Part shown: positions 52,730 to 64,000 of the stretch, piece by piece | Position numbering within the stretch: position 1 is the first letter of the stretch | Layout: each line of letters begins with the position of its first letter | NCBI GenBank assembly: GCA_023313575.1 | Contig: JAJTTP010000013.1 | Coordinates: forward strand, 558,001-622,000 | Source of the DNA: Eutypella sp. D-1 | Lineage: Eukaryota; Ascomycota; Sordariomycetes; Xylariales; Diatrypaceae | DNA length: 64,000 bases | Direction of reading: 5' to 3' | Notes under the pieces: model-generated | What the model was told of the DNA's origin: nothing | Database searches by the model: none | What the model saw: the letters and a program-made list of their open reading frames with translations, nothing else | Made by a program: the position numbers and the translations under genes

Positions 52730-53836
52730 TCTTAGTATAGTCCTCTTCTTTCTAGATTTAATCTAGGACCGGGTTGGTTGCGTGCGTCGTTGAACAGTAG
52801 TTTGTCCGTTGATTAGTTATCTTTTCAAGCCAAAATACGTAGTGGTAGTAAAATCGTAAATCATGAAACCCTTAGGTAACGAGGCATTCCACACGAATCG
52901 AAGGCGCTATAGCAAGCAAGCAACCACCACAATGGGTTTATAACCCGGGACCATGGCTTTGTCCAGAAACCCATTGTCCTCCGGCAATGTCTCAGCGGCG
53001 CATGGAAAAAGGGGGTAGCATCGGCACATGACCTGTCGGGCTTGTTTCTAGCGCACAAATCCGCATTATGCCTATACCCCCCTATAAAGGAACGTTGTGT
53101 GTGAGATAATGGGCAATAGCGGTTCATTACATGGATGCGGCGGAGATCAACGGGCTCTGATGGGACAGATTGTGAATGTCCCGGGGGGAGGGGGTGGGGG
53201 GTGTTGAGCGATGGGTATGATATAGAGCTCTTGGATAGAGCGTAATAGAGGACTGTGGGCTCAACAGCGGCTGAGACGAAGACCCAGAAAATATAGGTGA
53301 TGTAAGGTAAGCCAAGCCGCAAATTAAGTCAGGCGAAAAGAAAAAGAAAAGCGGCGTACACGATTAACACCGATAGTGAATGCTTTGATCTATTTCCTCT
53401 CGAAAAGGCTGTTATCCTGGGCATCACTTTGCCAATGCATCGCAGCCGGTTCACATCCAAACTTCCTTCTACCTTGGTATCGTCAGGGGGCATTGGGCTT
53501 GCAAGTAGGTAAACCAAATAATATATGCGACTGGATCATCACACACACACACACACACACAACTCTTAGAAAGTCACTGTAGTTAGGAAACAGAAAATAA
53601 GATTTCATAAATTCATTTCAAGCCCTCAAAATGGCATCGAAGTCAGTGGGCTGCCTATCTACATGAGGTCGCAGCACATCCATCCATCCGTTTTGCTAAA
53701 TATAGCTTAACGTCCATGAAATCAAGCACAGAACACCCCAAGACACCATAACTTTCCTAGCCCGGCGGTCGGGGAGGGAGAAGGACATATACACGACAGA
53801 TGGTGGGGCAGTCTATCATCCCAGGCAGCCTTTCCT
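52730..53836. other. Spacer with a CA microsatellite
   Basis: No gene seen. A (CA) tract lies at 53540-53561. Confidence 0.45.
53540..53561. repeat. (CA)n microsatellite
   Basis: Eleven uninterrupted CA units. Confidence 0.95.
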
Positions 53837-54670
53837 TCACGGCCTGCCAGCTGGCCAGTATGTGCCGAAGCGGCCATTAGTGGACGTGATAACAGGGTTC
53901 CCGTGCAGGTCGTCGACATAGACGTCATTGGCGCCGAGGAGCTGGTACTCCCAGTCGCGGACGACGGTATTGATGGTGCCGTCCCAGTTGGTGCTCTCGT
54001 CGAGGACGAGGACGCCGGAGTCCTTGGGGGCGTAGGCGGCGGGGGGCGCGCCCTCGAGGAGCGCAGGCCGATCGAAGCCCTTCCAGGCACTACTGCTGTC
54101 CGTGGCCCAGAACAGGGCGCCGCCGTCGCAGCCGCGGATGAGGCTCACGTCGCCCCAGACCCAGCCCGCGCTGTCTAAGGAGATCTCGAACCACGTGGCC
54201 AGGAGCTGCGGGCTGCCCTGCAGGTTCCAGACGTCGAGGCCGCGCGTCACGCGCCCCTGGAACAGCGGCGGCAGGGCCACGAACCGTGTCTCCCCGTGAC
54301 CGCCGACCCAGATGTACTTGTACGGCACGTGGTCGCACATGTTGTGGTAGAAATAGAAGCCGCGGGGCTCGACATCGGCGTTGGTGATGAAGATGCCACC
54401 GGGTCCGTCGGACGACGGGTTGTCGCCATGGGTCAAGACCGCTTCAGAATTACATACCCAATGCGCCGCGGTTTCCGTGTGGCCCCGAGGTAGCACGCTA
54501 GCCGGGTAGCTCTTGAACATGGAGGTACTCACAGACGTAATGGCTGCGATATCTGGGGTGGTGGGGTCAACATTTTTCTTGATCTCCGGCTTGTAATCTA
54601 CGGCCAGGGCGAGACAGCTGGAGGTTAAGGCTGCCAAGCCACCGGTAAAGCCGAGAATGTACTTGAGCAT
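53837..54670 (-). CDS. Secreted protein, possibly thaumatin-like, uncharacterised
   Basis: A 277-residue protein from ATG 54670; the frame extends 43 residues upstream, but the internal Met starts a clear signal peptide (MLKYILGFTGGLAALTSSCLALA), so it is preferred. The mature part has VWNLQGSPQLLATWFEISLDSAGWVWGDVSLIRGCDGGALFWA, split about residues 155-200; its pattern (ligand-like W, WGDVSLIRGCDG) recalls fungal thaumatin-like secreted proteins, but the usual disulphide set is mostly absent (only four or so Cys in the mature chain). No membrane anchor at the C terminus. Likely an extracellular protein of unknown function. Intronless. Confidence 0.65.
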   Translation of the reverse strand: MLKYILGFTGGLAALTSSCLALAVDYKPEIKKNVDPTTPDIAAITSVSTSMFKSYPASVLPRGHTETAAHWVCNSEAVLTHGDNPSSDGPGGIFITNADVEPRGFYFYHNMCDHVPYKYIWVGGHGETRFVALPPLFQGRVTRGLDVWNLQGSPQLLATWFEISLDSAGWVWGDVSLIRGCDGGALFWATDSSSAWKGFDRPALLEGAPPAAYAPKDSGVLVLDESTNWDGTINTVVRDWEYQLLGANDVYVDDLHGNPVITSTNGRFGTYWPAGRP

Positions 54671-57267
54671 AGTATTCCGAAAGTGAATTTCCTGACCAGA
54701 TGCGAATACATGTAAAGAAAGCCTTCTTATCTGTCCTCGGACACGTACTCTTACAGGCTGGACTTTAGATAAGGGAGGAAAAAGTGACAGATGAGTCACC
54801 TAGGGAACGAACGTGGGGATGAATGATGAGAAGAAGTTAGGTATGATGCTTTCCGGCCTGGTCACGTATGTACCACTAGGAAGAGTTGGACTTGGTGAGC
54901 TGTATCTGTGCTCTGTGATCTGTGCTATCGTGGCATGTTGAGTGACTGTACGATGGTGATGCAGCTCGGGGTTTGGAGAGGGAACACTGGAGACAGAGAA
55001 TACGAGACATCTAGGGCATTTATATATAAGAAAGAAGAAGAAGAAGAAGCAACCGCGGAAATTTTGTGAAAATCCTCCCCGTTACACATTACACCTGTGG
55101 ACATTGCACGGAAATTGACAGAATCCATCCGGGGGGTGGATCAAGCCTTCCCCCCCTGAAATGATCCAGGGATAAGATGAGAAGAAACCATCCCAAGGTT
55201 GGGTATTAATATAGTCTTTCCGATAACCTTTTCAAGGCGTTTGTTTAGACCCGCCCGAATGGGCAGCCATGATGACATGGCATGGCAGGCGCGAGGGTTA
55301 CAAAGGCGGGGAGGAAGGAGGGGAGGTAACACTGAACTCCATTGCTACACATATATTATACACTACCAGCCTGGAAGCAACGATGCATATGTATATTCAA
55401 GTTCACCTATAGGTTCGTACACATCCGCTTGGGTGGGGGGTGATGGTAGTTCATAGTTGTGACTCCCCATTCATCCCTTCAGACCCCTTCCTTCCTTTTT
55501 GGAACAAACGTCCCCGGTGTTGCAAGAAGTTGTGGCCTCATGAGGAGTAGCATGGCAGCCCTATCTGGTCTTTTCCATCGTAGCCCGGCTAGGCATGATT
55601 GAGAATTGTCCATCCATTGTTCATTGTTTATACGACCGACCCACATATATCGCACCCCCTTTTTTAAAAAATGCTTCTTCTCTTCATCTACCTGCTGTCC
55701 ACTGCAACACGGACGAAAAGAGGGGGCACGAATCATTATACGCCTCTACGTAGCACACCATAGTACACCGGAGATCTAATATATTATTAATATAGGTAAT
55801 CCCCCTTTTCGTGCGGTCTTGTTTCCCCTGACAGGCGAGTTTGGCTACCACAAATCTCTAAATGCGACTGCGGCCGCATCTCCTGCTGACCCGAAACCGA
55901 TGCTGTTTGCTTCCATCCCGAGGTCAACGTTGAAGTTTGGCCGAACTCCGCAGCCGACCGGCTCGCCCCACTCCCCCTTTTCTGCTTTTCGTAGCCTGTC
56001 GATTAGCTCTAAAAGCCAACACCGCTGTACGCTGGAATTACACCCTTTCTTTTTTTTTAGCTTCTCCCTTATCGTGTGTGTATGCATGTACTCAGTCGAT
56101 TACTACATACGTATATGTGTATCTGGAATCTAATCCCCAACCAGCCCCTTCAGTTCAGTCCAGGTAGCATAAGCCTAGTAGTCCTATGTATGTACCTAGC
56201 TACATATAAGTGAGAAAGAAGCCTTCTAAAAGAGTAGAAGGTATGAAGGCTGCCTGGTATGATCTTAAGGGAAGAAAACAACACCGCGCACACCAAACAA
56301 CCCGACTGACACTGAACGTACGTGCGTATGTACTTATGTATGTATGTATGTATGTATTGAAGCATGATAGATGAGCTATTTCACTCCGCCTATCGACCGA
56401 CCAGCCCATCCATCCGTTTAACCCAGCAACCGCAGCTGCCCATCCATCCATCCACCCTATCTATCTATTCCATACCAACCTTCTCTTTCCACAAGCACTT
56501 AACTAGGTAGGTAGGTACTCGAGCCAAAAAAGAGCCCTCCCATCGTGAAATGGTGGAACAACAAAGAGAAAATTCGCCCCAAAGCAAAAACAGAGCAGTG
56601 AGGGGCGGTGGGATATCCAATCTAGCAAAACACACAAACGAAAATACGCAAAAAAAGGACGCAGAAGAGGCCCAGCAAGTGTGCGAGAGAAAGGGGGGGG
56701 GGGGCTTAGCTTAAAAATAAGGGAAACAGCCACACCCCAGGGTCAGTTTCATATTTCCAACTAAAATCACGGCAGTAGCAGCAACGACGATGATGATGAT
56801 GAATGATGGTAAAAAACAATGAACAATCCATGTTTTTTTCGCCGTCTATTATGCATGCGAATTGAACTGGTGCCACCCATATGATTCGTTGGTTAGGTGG
56901 GGAAAGGATAATCGATCAAATTCAAAGTTCATAACGGCGTACAGAACCCTCCCACGTAAAATGGTGATCTCTCAGCGGGTTCGTTTCGTAATCGTCTTGT
57001 CGTTAGAAAAAAAAAACAACAGCATGCATGCAATGGTACGGTGTGGTATGGCCAGTCTTCGCAAAAATATGCACACAAAACGACGGAAAAGAGAAAAATA
57101 GAGAAGAAAAAAAAAGGAAGATGTGTGAGCAAGGATCACCACCTCCGATATGTACGATGGCCGCGTATCTGACGAAGCTGGTGGACAACGGCCAGGGGAC
57201 TGCACGTATCCGACATTGGCGGCAGCGACATGTGCTTCCCGGCTTTACCTGACGACGCGCCGCGGTA
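54671..57267. other. Long spacer with microsatellites
   Basis: Promoter of the secreted-protein gene on the left, 3' flank of ATG2 on the right. Contains an AAG tract (55029-55049), (TATG)n at 56335-56357 and a 12-G run at 56693-56704. Short frames have no family resemblance. Confidence 0.5.
56335..56357. repeat. (TATG)n microsatellite
   Basis: More than five uninterrupted TATG units. Confidence 0.95.
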
Positions 57268-60200
57268 TCAATGCCTCTTATATTTCTGCAAACAACTAGT
57301 TAGTCCACAACCCAAGACGAAAGGAGAAGAAAAAACGGGGAGGGGAGGGGGAAAGACACAACACGCTATCTCGAAAACTTACCTCATCAGCACGCCTCAT
57401 ATTCTGGGGATCAAGCGCATTCGTAGCGCCCATGAGAGTCTTGCCAAGGGCCTTGGAGGACCCAATCAAGGGGCGGAAAATAATCGTCGGCGCGCGCTGC
57501 AGGACCGCGCGCGCGGCGCCCTGCGCATTACCGCTCTCCATCACTGCCCCGGGCACCGCGATGATCGCGTCGCGCGCCACGTTGAGATCGCGCGCCAGAC
57601 TCGAGTACGCGCCCCGCAGGCCCTGTACCACGCCCGCTGGCTGGTCCGCGTACAGGCTGATCTGCTTTGTTTCCTCGCCGTCGCCGTCCTCGCCGTCGTG
57701 ATAGTAGCCGCCGTTGTCGCCGCCGTCGTGCAGCGGGTCCCCGCCGTCCCAGCCGCCTGCGCCGCCCGTCTGCTCGTCATTGTGGTGCGCGTCCGGGTGC
57801 CGGACCAGCATGCCCTCCGCCCCTTGCAGCGCGTATTGGGTGCCGACGGCCAGCTTGGCGCCGAGCTTGATGATCTCCGTGCCCGTAGTCTTGGCGAACG
57901 CCGCGGCGCCCTTGCCGATGCTGCGGACGATGCGGCCGTCCTTCTTGTACTCCTGGATCGGGATCTCGATGAGGTCCTTAAACCCGCTCCCGACGTTAAC
58001 GATGGAGCGGACCGGCGCGAGGCCCGCGAGGATTCCCGGGAGCTGGTTCCGTTTCACGTCCGGCATCCAGATGTCGTTCAGCGTCTTCCCCAGCCGGTCG
58101 AACCCCGACACGCCGTAGATGATCGTGTGCCGCAGCACCATGCGCGCCTCGTCGAGCACGATGAAGTTCATGAACTCCGTGGTATGACCCGATCGGAGGC
58201 CGGCGTAATCCACACGCTTGGGTTTGAAGTCGAGTTTGACGGGGATCGAGTCTATCTCCGCCCTTTGTACGAAGGGTACATCGCTGGGCGACGCGTGGGT
58301 CGGCGGCGCGGAATCGTCCTTGAATTCGAAAAACCGGGTGATGAAGTCGAGCGCGTCCTGGTCAACGTGCAGGCGCAAGGGCAGGAACCCCGCTTTGAGG
58401 ACGATCTCGGAAGCCGCTAGCTCTGGAATGGGCTTCACGTTCCATATGTTAAGATGGACCATGCTGGCCCCCATTTCGCGCTCGCCCGCGTCCTGGTCGT
58501 AAGTGGCAAACTTCTTCCACGTCGATGTCGGGACATGGTCAAAGATATCGACGTCCTTGACGCGGACGTCCACGTAACTCTGCGTCTCGCCCGAACCCGG
58601 CGGGTACGTGACGAAGTCGACATTGATACCCTTCAGTTCGAACGTGATCTTGTGGCGCTTGCTGCGGTTTAATTTGAGCTTCTTCTTCGTCCGGTAGGCT
58701 CCACTTTGGCGGCTAGGGGTAGCCGTCACGGCCGTCGTGGCTAACGACTCCGTCTCGGTAGCGTTGTCGTTGAGTTCCTGGTTGATAGCCAGGGCCAGCT
58801 CGCGCGGGTCTCGGCCGGGCTGGATGCCAATGTAGATCGAGTTGAATAGGAAATCGCCGATCACGGTCTCTTCCTCCACGAAGTCCATGTCGGTGTTGGA
58901 GTGAGCACGATCTTGGCGAGTCTGCCGTTCGATTGCTGTCGTTTCGATATCGTAAACAGCCTTGGATATGACCTCTCTCGTGTGATTCCAGTCATAACCA
59001 TCGAAAAGGTTCCATATGACGTGGACGTCACGTACCCGAAGCTTCAGGGGGTGCCTTTGTGACTTAGTGACGCTGTCTTCTTCGTACTCGTTCCTTGCCG
59101 AGTTCCAGCGGCGCGCCGCCCCTTCGATCTCGGAGTCAGCGCCAAACTTATAGTTCTCGTCGATCGCGAGTTCTTCGTCGTCAATCATATCCGGCTGAGT
59201 ATTGAAATTAGTCAGGAGCACGCCATCCTGCGTATCGTGCGAGGTTGTCCTCTCAGAATACATGGAACCAGAAGGCCCTTCCAGTAGGTCGTCAGCCGCG
59301 GTATCCTCTTCGTAGTATTGCGAATCGACATGCAGGGGGCTCGACTGGCTGGACTCGTCGTAGTTGAAGCTCTGCTCTTCCCCACTAAGCTCATCAGCTA
59401 GACCGAAATCATTGTCGAAGTCGTAGTCGCCTTCCGCCCTCCCGAAGGCGTCCGCCGATATTGAAGATAAGAGGTCCTGCAGGGGGACGCTCGGGGTTGT
59501 TCTGTACTTGATCTCTTTGCTGGGCGGCGTAGGAGGTGTCAGGGCGTTGGCTAATGTGATGAGCGTTTGTGTGGAGTCGGCACAGGTCTCTAGCACTAGC
59601 AAGTCATCTCGAAGCTCTATGTCGACAAACTTCTCGCCGTCGGGCTGGCTTGTCGTGATGGCAACCGTGACACGTGCGGAGGAGATATAGCTGATATCTA
59701 CATAGCCGCGCCTACATAATTCCACTACCTGAGGGGTAGTGGTACTTGAAGAGCGCCGCCGCGAGCTGGTATGCTCTTTAGAGTCTAGCGTTGAAACGTC
59801 GTCAATCAGTAGAATCGAGGCCTTGTTGAGCTGTCCCGATGCCTTCGCGTCGTCTCCGTTAGAGAGAGCAACCTCGAGGTGGGCATCGGTCAACACGATC
59901 ATTAGCTTGGATTTCAATCCAAGTGGGTTCAAGCCCAACAGGCAATCTCGGAAGGCCACGTTAACCTTGGTCGGCTTTCCTTCCTTGCTCTTGCCTTTGG
60001 GTGACGCCGCTGAGGATGCCTGATCCTTGCCCGTGATCGCCGCATGAGCATGTTCACCGAGGGTCGCGACAGATGCTGCCAGGTTTGCCTCAAACTCTTG
60101 CGGTGTCACATCCTCTGCAAGATCGAGGATGTCCATAATGGTCGGCACGCGGTATTCGATATTTAGGTGTCGTATTCGGAGCTTTATAACGGGTTCCATC

Positions 60201-63200
60201 TCGTCGGGTATTATTCTCATCGTTAAGACCGGACCAGAGCCTGGCCTATCCTGGGATGAAAGATCTGATTCAACCAATACCTCACTATGATTACGCCGCA
60301 ATGAAATGGAGCCGACCCCCAGGGCTACCAGAGCGGGCATCGTAATATGGCCGACCTCGAAGTTTTTAAAACTCGTATGCAGTGTTCCGAGCTTCCCGCC
60401 AACATCGACAGCAACGTCTAAGCTACGAACGAGTCCTAGCGTGAGTATGCCCGGACGGTCATCCTCGGGTAAGTATTTGGCGACAGTGGATAAACGAGCA
60501 AGCTCTTCCCCGAGCACAGGTAGGACTTGGAGCTGTGGAAGATCCGCCACTTTGACGTCGATAACGCCGTCTACATTGAAACGGAGTACCGCGCCTTTCC
60601 TTCTCTGTCGCAGGAGCGTATCGACCATGATCTCATCATCGCCTTCATCGAACTTGTATTTTGAGGGAATGATGAGCTCAAGCAACCGTTCTAGATCGTT
60701 GTCTTTCGGGGATAGCAAGTATTCGAGGCGGATGTTCGTTATAACAGCGCTGATAGGAGGGTCTGCCATCGAGCGCCGCATGATCGGGCCCGCGAGTTGG
60801 ATCTTCGAGATAGCGATGCCAACACCCTCTTCCCGGCTCACCAGTTTCACAGCGCTAGTATCCAGAGCAACGCTACACTCCTTCCCTATCAGATCCAGAT
60901 GAAAACCGCCGAGTCTCATGTTCACCTTATTGTCAGAGCTGGCCGACGTATCGTCCGGGCGTATAGGGGCATCGAATCTTACGCCGCGAGGTTTTTTCGC
61001 ACTTCTTGTGGGGCTTCTAGGGGTCGACGGCGCGTTCGACGTCACGGAAGAGCTCATGTTCAGGAAACCACTAAGCCCGCCAAACCAGCTAAAGGTCTCG
61101 TCCAGTCTCTGGAGATCTAATTTTACATGTAATGGTAACGTCGTGACTTCGCATTTTGTCACGTTGGGTGATTGTGTGAGCTTTACAGAGACGTCGGAAC
61201 CGGCGGAGGGGAAAGCATCTCGTACAGAGGCCCGCATCTGCAATCGATGGTCGAAGGAGACGATGTCGTCGTTTCCATATCCGAATTTGAATTTCCCCAG
61301 GTCGACGGAGGTCACTACAGAGTCCTGCGATGTTGTCATGTTCACAGTCAAATTTTGAAGCTGTGTCGTCAAAAGAGCGTCACCATCAAGAGCACCGTGA
61401 GGGTTGAACAGCCGCTCAGGAGAATCAGCTATGCCGACCAAATTTTCAAGAAAATATATGGATATCCTTTCCGAGATGACTTTAATATCGGGGATCGTCG
61501 GTGATGGCTTGGATTTATCGTCTTTCTTCCCGGGCGCTTTCGCTGGCCCCGCTCCCTGGTTGCTAAAAGCCGAGAGGATCTTCGAGATCACCATGGCCAA
61601 CAGAAAACCGGTCGAAAGGTCGCAACGAATGTCTAATGGGCCCAAAAGTACCTCTAGAAGGTTATCGGTCGGGGTTTTAGGGACATGCATGTTGGGTGTT
61701 GTGGCTAGCGACGCAGTTGAGTGTGAACCTGCGTGAACGGAGAACGCCCCAGGAACATTAGGGGCTGTTGACCGATCTAAACCGCTATGTGGTGATGTGT
61801 AGATATGGGAGCCCATGATCGACTGTTCAGTGGGCGCCTGAATATGATCATGGTGGGAGGGGATATAAAGGGATATCCCCGCTAACGACACAAGCTCCTT
61901 CACGAGGCGCGTCGGCCCTCTTGGTGTCGCAATATCGTTATCGGTAGGGTTTTCTAAATGAGATGGGCTGTCTTGCCTATGTAGTGAACTACCATCGGCA
62001 TCATGCACCTTCTTATCCTCTTCTAGGTTCTCTCCTGTGATGGATGCTGGGGGAACGGATTCCTTCGATGGCTTGGGGTGCTCTTCCTGTATCGTGAAAG
62101 GCAACGGTACCTTTGTTGTCGCAGATGCTGTTAGGTCTGGTGTTGCTCTCTGGGCTTTGGGAGAATCCTCCGGGCTCGGCGGCTGCGAATCCCACGCCCC
62201 AGGCATGGCTTGGGGCATATGTGATGACGCGGTGTTTGAGAACGCGCTCATATACATGCTCTCAGCATACTCATGACTAAACATCCGTGAGCGCTCAAGA
62301 TCTTCCTCACCAAGCTGGTGTGTCGAAACTGTGCTGTTGGATAGTGGCGTGGATGGCTTTTCACTGCCATCCTGTGGCCCTTGTATCATCAATCCTCGCT
62401 GGGTCATCTGAATCGCTGGCTCCGAACGAACACTGCGGTCAACCGAGGCCCAGACCTCGCCCGGCGGGTGAATGACCGACTGAGCCTGGCCAGACTGGCT
62501 AAGAGCACGAGATGGGGTCACATCGTTCGGTAAGGCTTGGGGCACGAGTGCCCGCGGTGTCGACGGTGTAGATTTCTCATCGGATCCCTCGGTGTCTTCA
62601 CTAGAGCTAGCTATATCATAGGGGATATCAAAAGCATCTTCGCTGTCCATCAGAGGATGATGGTCCTGCTGGAGATCGGTGGAGTCATCGAGGCCGTGCC
62701 GCAGCGAGGGCATCGACATAGACGTTGGCTCTCGGGATATGGGCTGTCTACTGGTCACAACTGGCGAATCGGCAGCGAGGGAGGAGGGTATCGAAGGGGT
62801 GCGCGCGAGGGTCGAGAAGACGTTGGCCTCGGAGATCAAGCTCGCCCGAATTCTATTCAAGGCAATGTGGCGCTTTCCTTCCTTATGAACTATCTTGGGC
62901 GTATCCTCCTCCTGAGCCTCTTGCACCTCTGTTGTGACGCCCTCCACGTTGATATCGTCGATGCCAAGCTGAAAGGTGACGAGTTCGGATGCGGGTTCGG
63001 ATACGGATGCAGATTCGGATACGTTGGAGCTGGGTTCGACGGGAACCTTGACATCGAGCTGGAAAGTCACGCCCTTGATGGAGACCTGAGTCCGATCGAC
63101 GATGCCCTGGAGAAAGCCGGCGAGGAAGGTGGGGAGAGAGAGGGGCTGGCCGGTGCCTAAAGGGAAGTCGTCCTCGCTTCCGTCCTCGCTGCTCGCCATG

Positions 63201-63806
63201 GAGGCGGCTAAATCCTGACTTTGGGCCTCGAGGGCAGCCTGCAGTTCGGCTTTCTCGTTTACAGGTTGGGTGTCGAGGAAGGACTGGGCGAGATCTAACG
63301 CATGCGGTACTACTTCGTCACCCTCTTCATGATTCTGTGAATGCCTCTTCTTATGGGAGTTCTTGCGATCATCTTCGGAATCATCCTTGGTGGCCACGCT
63401 GAGCTTCACCTGGACGCCGTCGACCTCGACAATGATGGGGCTCGTATAGATAGCGGAGGGTATCGTGACGCGGAGCAGGAGGACCTTGGCTTTCTGGAGT
63501 TCGAATGACGATGGCAGGTTAAGCAGACGCTCGAGTTTCTATATTAGGAGATCGATGGTGTTAGTAGTCTTCGGTGGGGGTTTGGGGGGAGGGGGGGGGG
63601 GGCAAGACGGAATAAGAAGGAATAATACATGCCTGTAGCTTGATGCCGACGTCCTGAAAGGTGAAGACAGTATTCTTTCCCAGAGCAAAATCCAGCTTGT
63701 CCATATCCAGGGCATCAGTGTCGAGGAGCTCCAGTCGCGATAAGGCATACCGCAACAGCCGTTTTGGCATATTGGAGCTCCGGAAGGAGTTGAAGAAGGA
63801 GGCCAT
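57268..63806 (-). CDS. ATG2: Autophagy-related protein 2 (lipid-transfer protein), three exons
   Basis: Minus-strand exons: 63806-63633, 63538-57383 and 57285-57268, 2115 residues, the usual fungal length. The N terminus ([31 protein letters not shown]... broken at residue 18, with [22 protein letters not shown]) is the chorein-type lipid-transfer entrance. The C terminus ([41 protein letters not shown] and [20 protein letters not shown]) is the ATG_C region. Atg2 bridges the ER and the phagophore, moves phospholipids and binds Atg18 and Atg9. The last exon is only six codons (KYKRH plus stop), joined by GTAAGT...TTGCAG. Intron 1 (63539-63632) begins GC, not GT: only CAG/GCATGT keeps the conserved [16 protein letters not shown] 12-G run lies inside that intron. 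Confidence 0.95.
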
Positions 63807-64000
63807 GTTGACGGTCTGGTCTACGACAGTCTACGAATACACAGAACTCCAGATGAATGTGGGTGTGGGTGTGTGAGAGAGGAGGGGGAGAAGATAAGAA
63901 GATAATAAAAAGGTTAAGAGGTAAGAGGTAAGAGGCAAGATGTAAGAGATAGGGCTTCACACAGGGCTTCACTCGACGGAAGAAGCAGGGACGGAAGCAG
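63807..64000. promoter_or_regulatory. ATG2 upstream region
   Basis: Contains GTGTGG repeats and imperfect TAAGAGG tandem units (63915-63948) just upstream of the ATG2 start. No other gene is seen at the edge. Confidence 0.45.

Noticed and set aside
57230..58420. 396-residue plus-strand frame
   Set aside because: Antisense to the GC-rich 3' part of ATG2; composition is an artefact.

Overview
The window is nuclear DNA of a filamentous ascomycete (Pezizomycotina), most likely a Sordariomycete. Genes carry short GT-AG introns (about 50-100 bp) with fungal branch sites, neighbours lie on both strands, intergenic spacers are long and AT-rich, and protein families restricted to filamentous fungi occur (STAND 'Goodbye'-type tail, HET, 2EXR, fungal transcription factor). 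Species cannot be fixed from sequence alone; Sordariomycete is an inference from gene style.

Left part (1-14.4 kb), accessory and repeat-containing: the 3' end of a STAND/NLR-like gene, a metallophosphoesterase, a short-chain dehydrogenase, a seven-exon amidase, a two-exon small membrane protein, a nucleotidyltransferase-like protein, a 2EXR protein and a HET-domain protein. Between them lie a solo LTR with intact 5-bp target duplication (8826-9042) and two diverged copies of a dispersed repeat (about 3.1-3.3 kb and 9.35-9.57 kb). STAND, 2EXR and HET genes are the usual content of fungal self/non-self recognition regions.

Middle (16-38 kb): a GPI-anchored GH76 alpha-1,6-mannanase (Dfg5/Dcw1 type); an NAD(P)-binding oxidoreductase and a convergent Dal5-type transporter that both show a one-base frame conflict; two small unrecognised genes or gene fragments and a MITE-like inverted-repeat element in the gene-poor 24-29 kb stretch; a conserved long coiled-coil protein; and a divergent pair made of a fungal transcription factor and an SDR, separated by a spacer with two kinds of tandem repeat.

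Right part (38-64 kb), mostly housekeeping: phospholipase D (Spo14/PLD1), a ZIFL/YCR023C-type MFS transporter, a zinc alcohol dehydrogenase (ADH6/CAD type), a 59-residue cysteine-rich ORF, a secreted protein and ATG2. ATG2 is complete and its first intron appears to use a GC-AG splice pair. Several microsatellites and a 10-bp pyrimidine minisatellite lie in the spacers.

Multi-exon models were built by hand from family similarity and reading phase; where phases do not fit this is stated. No tRNA, rRNA or CRISPR array was seen.
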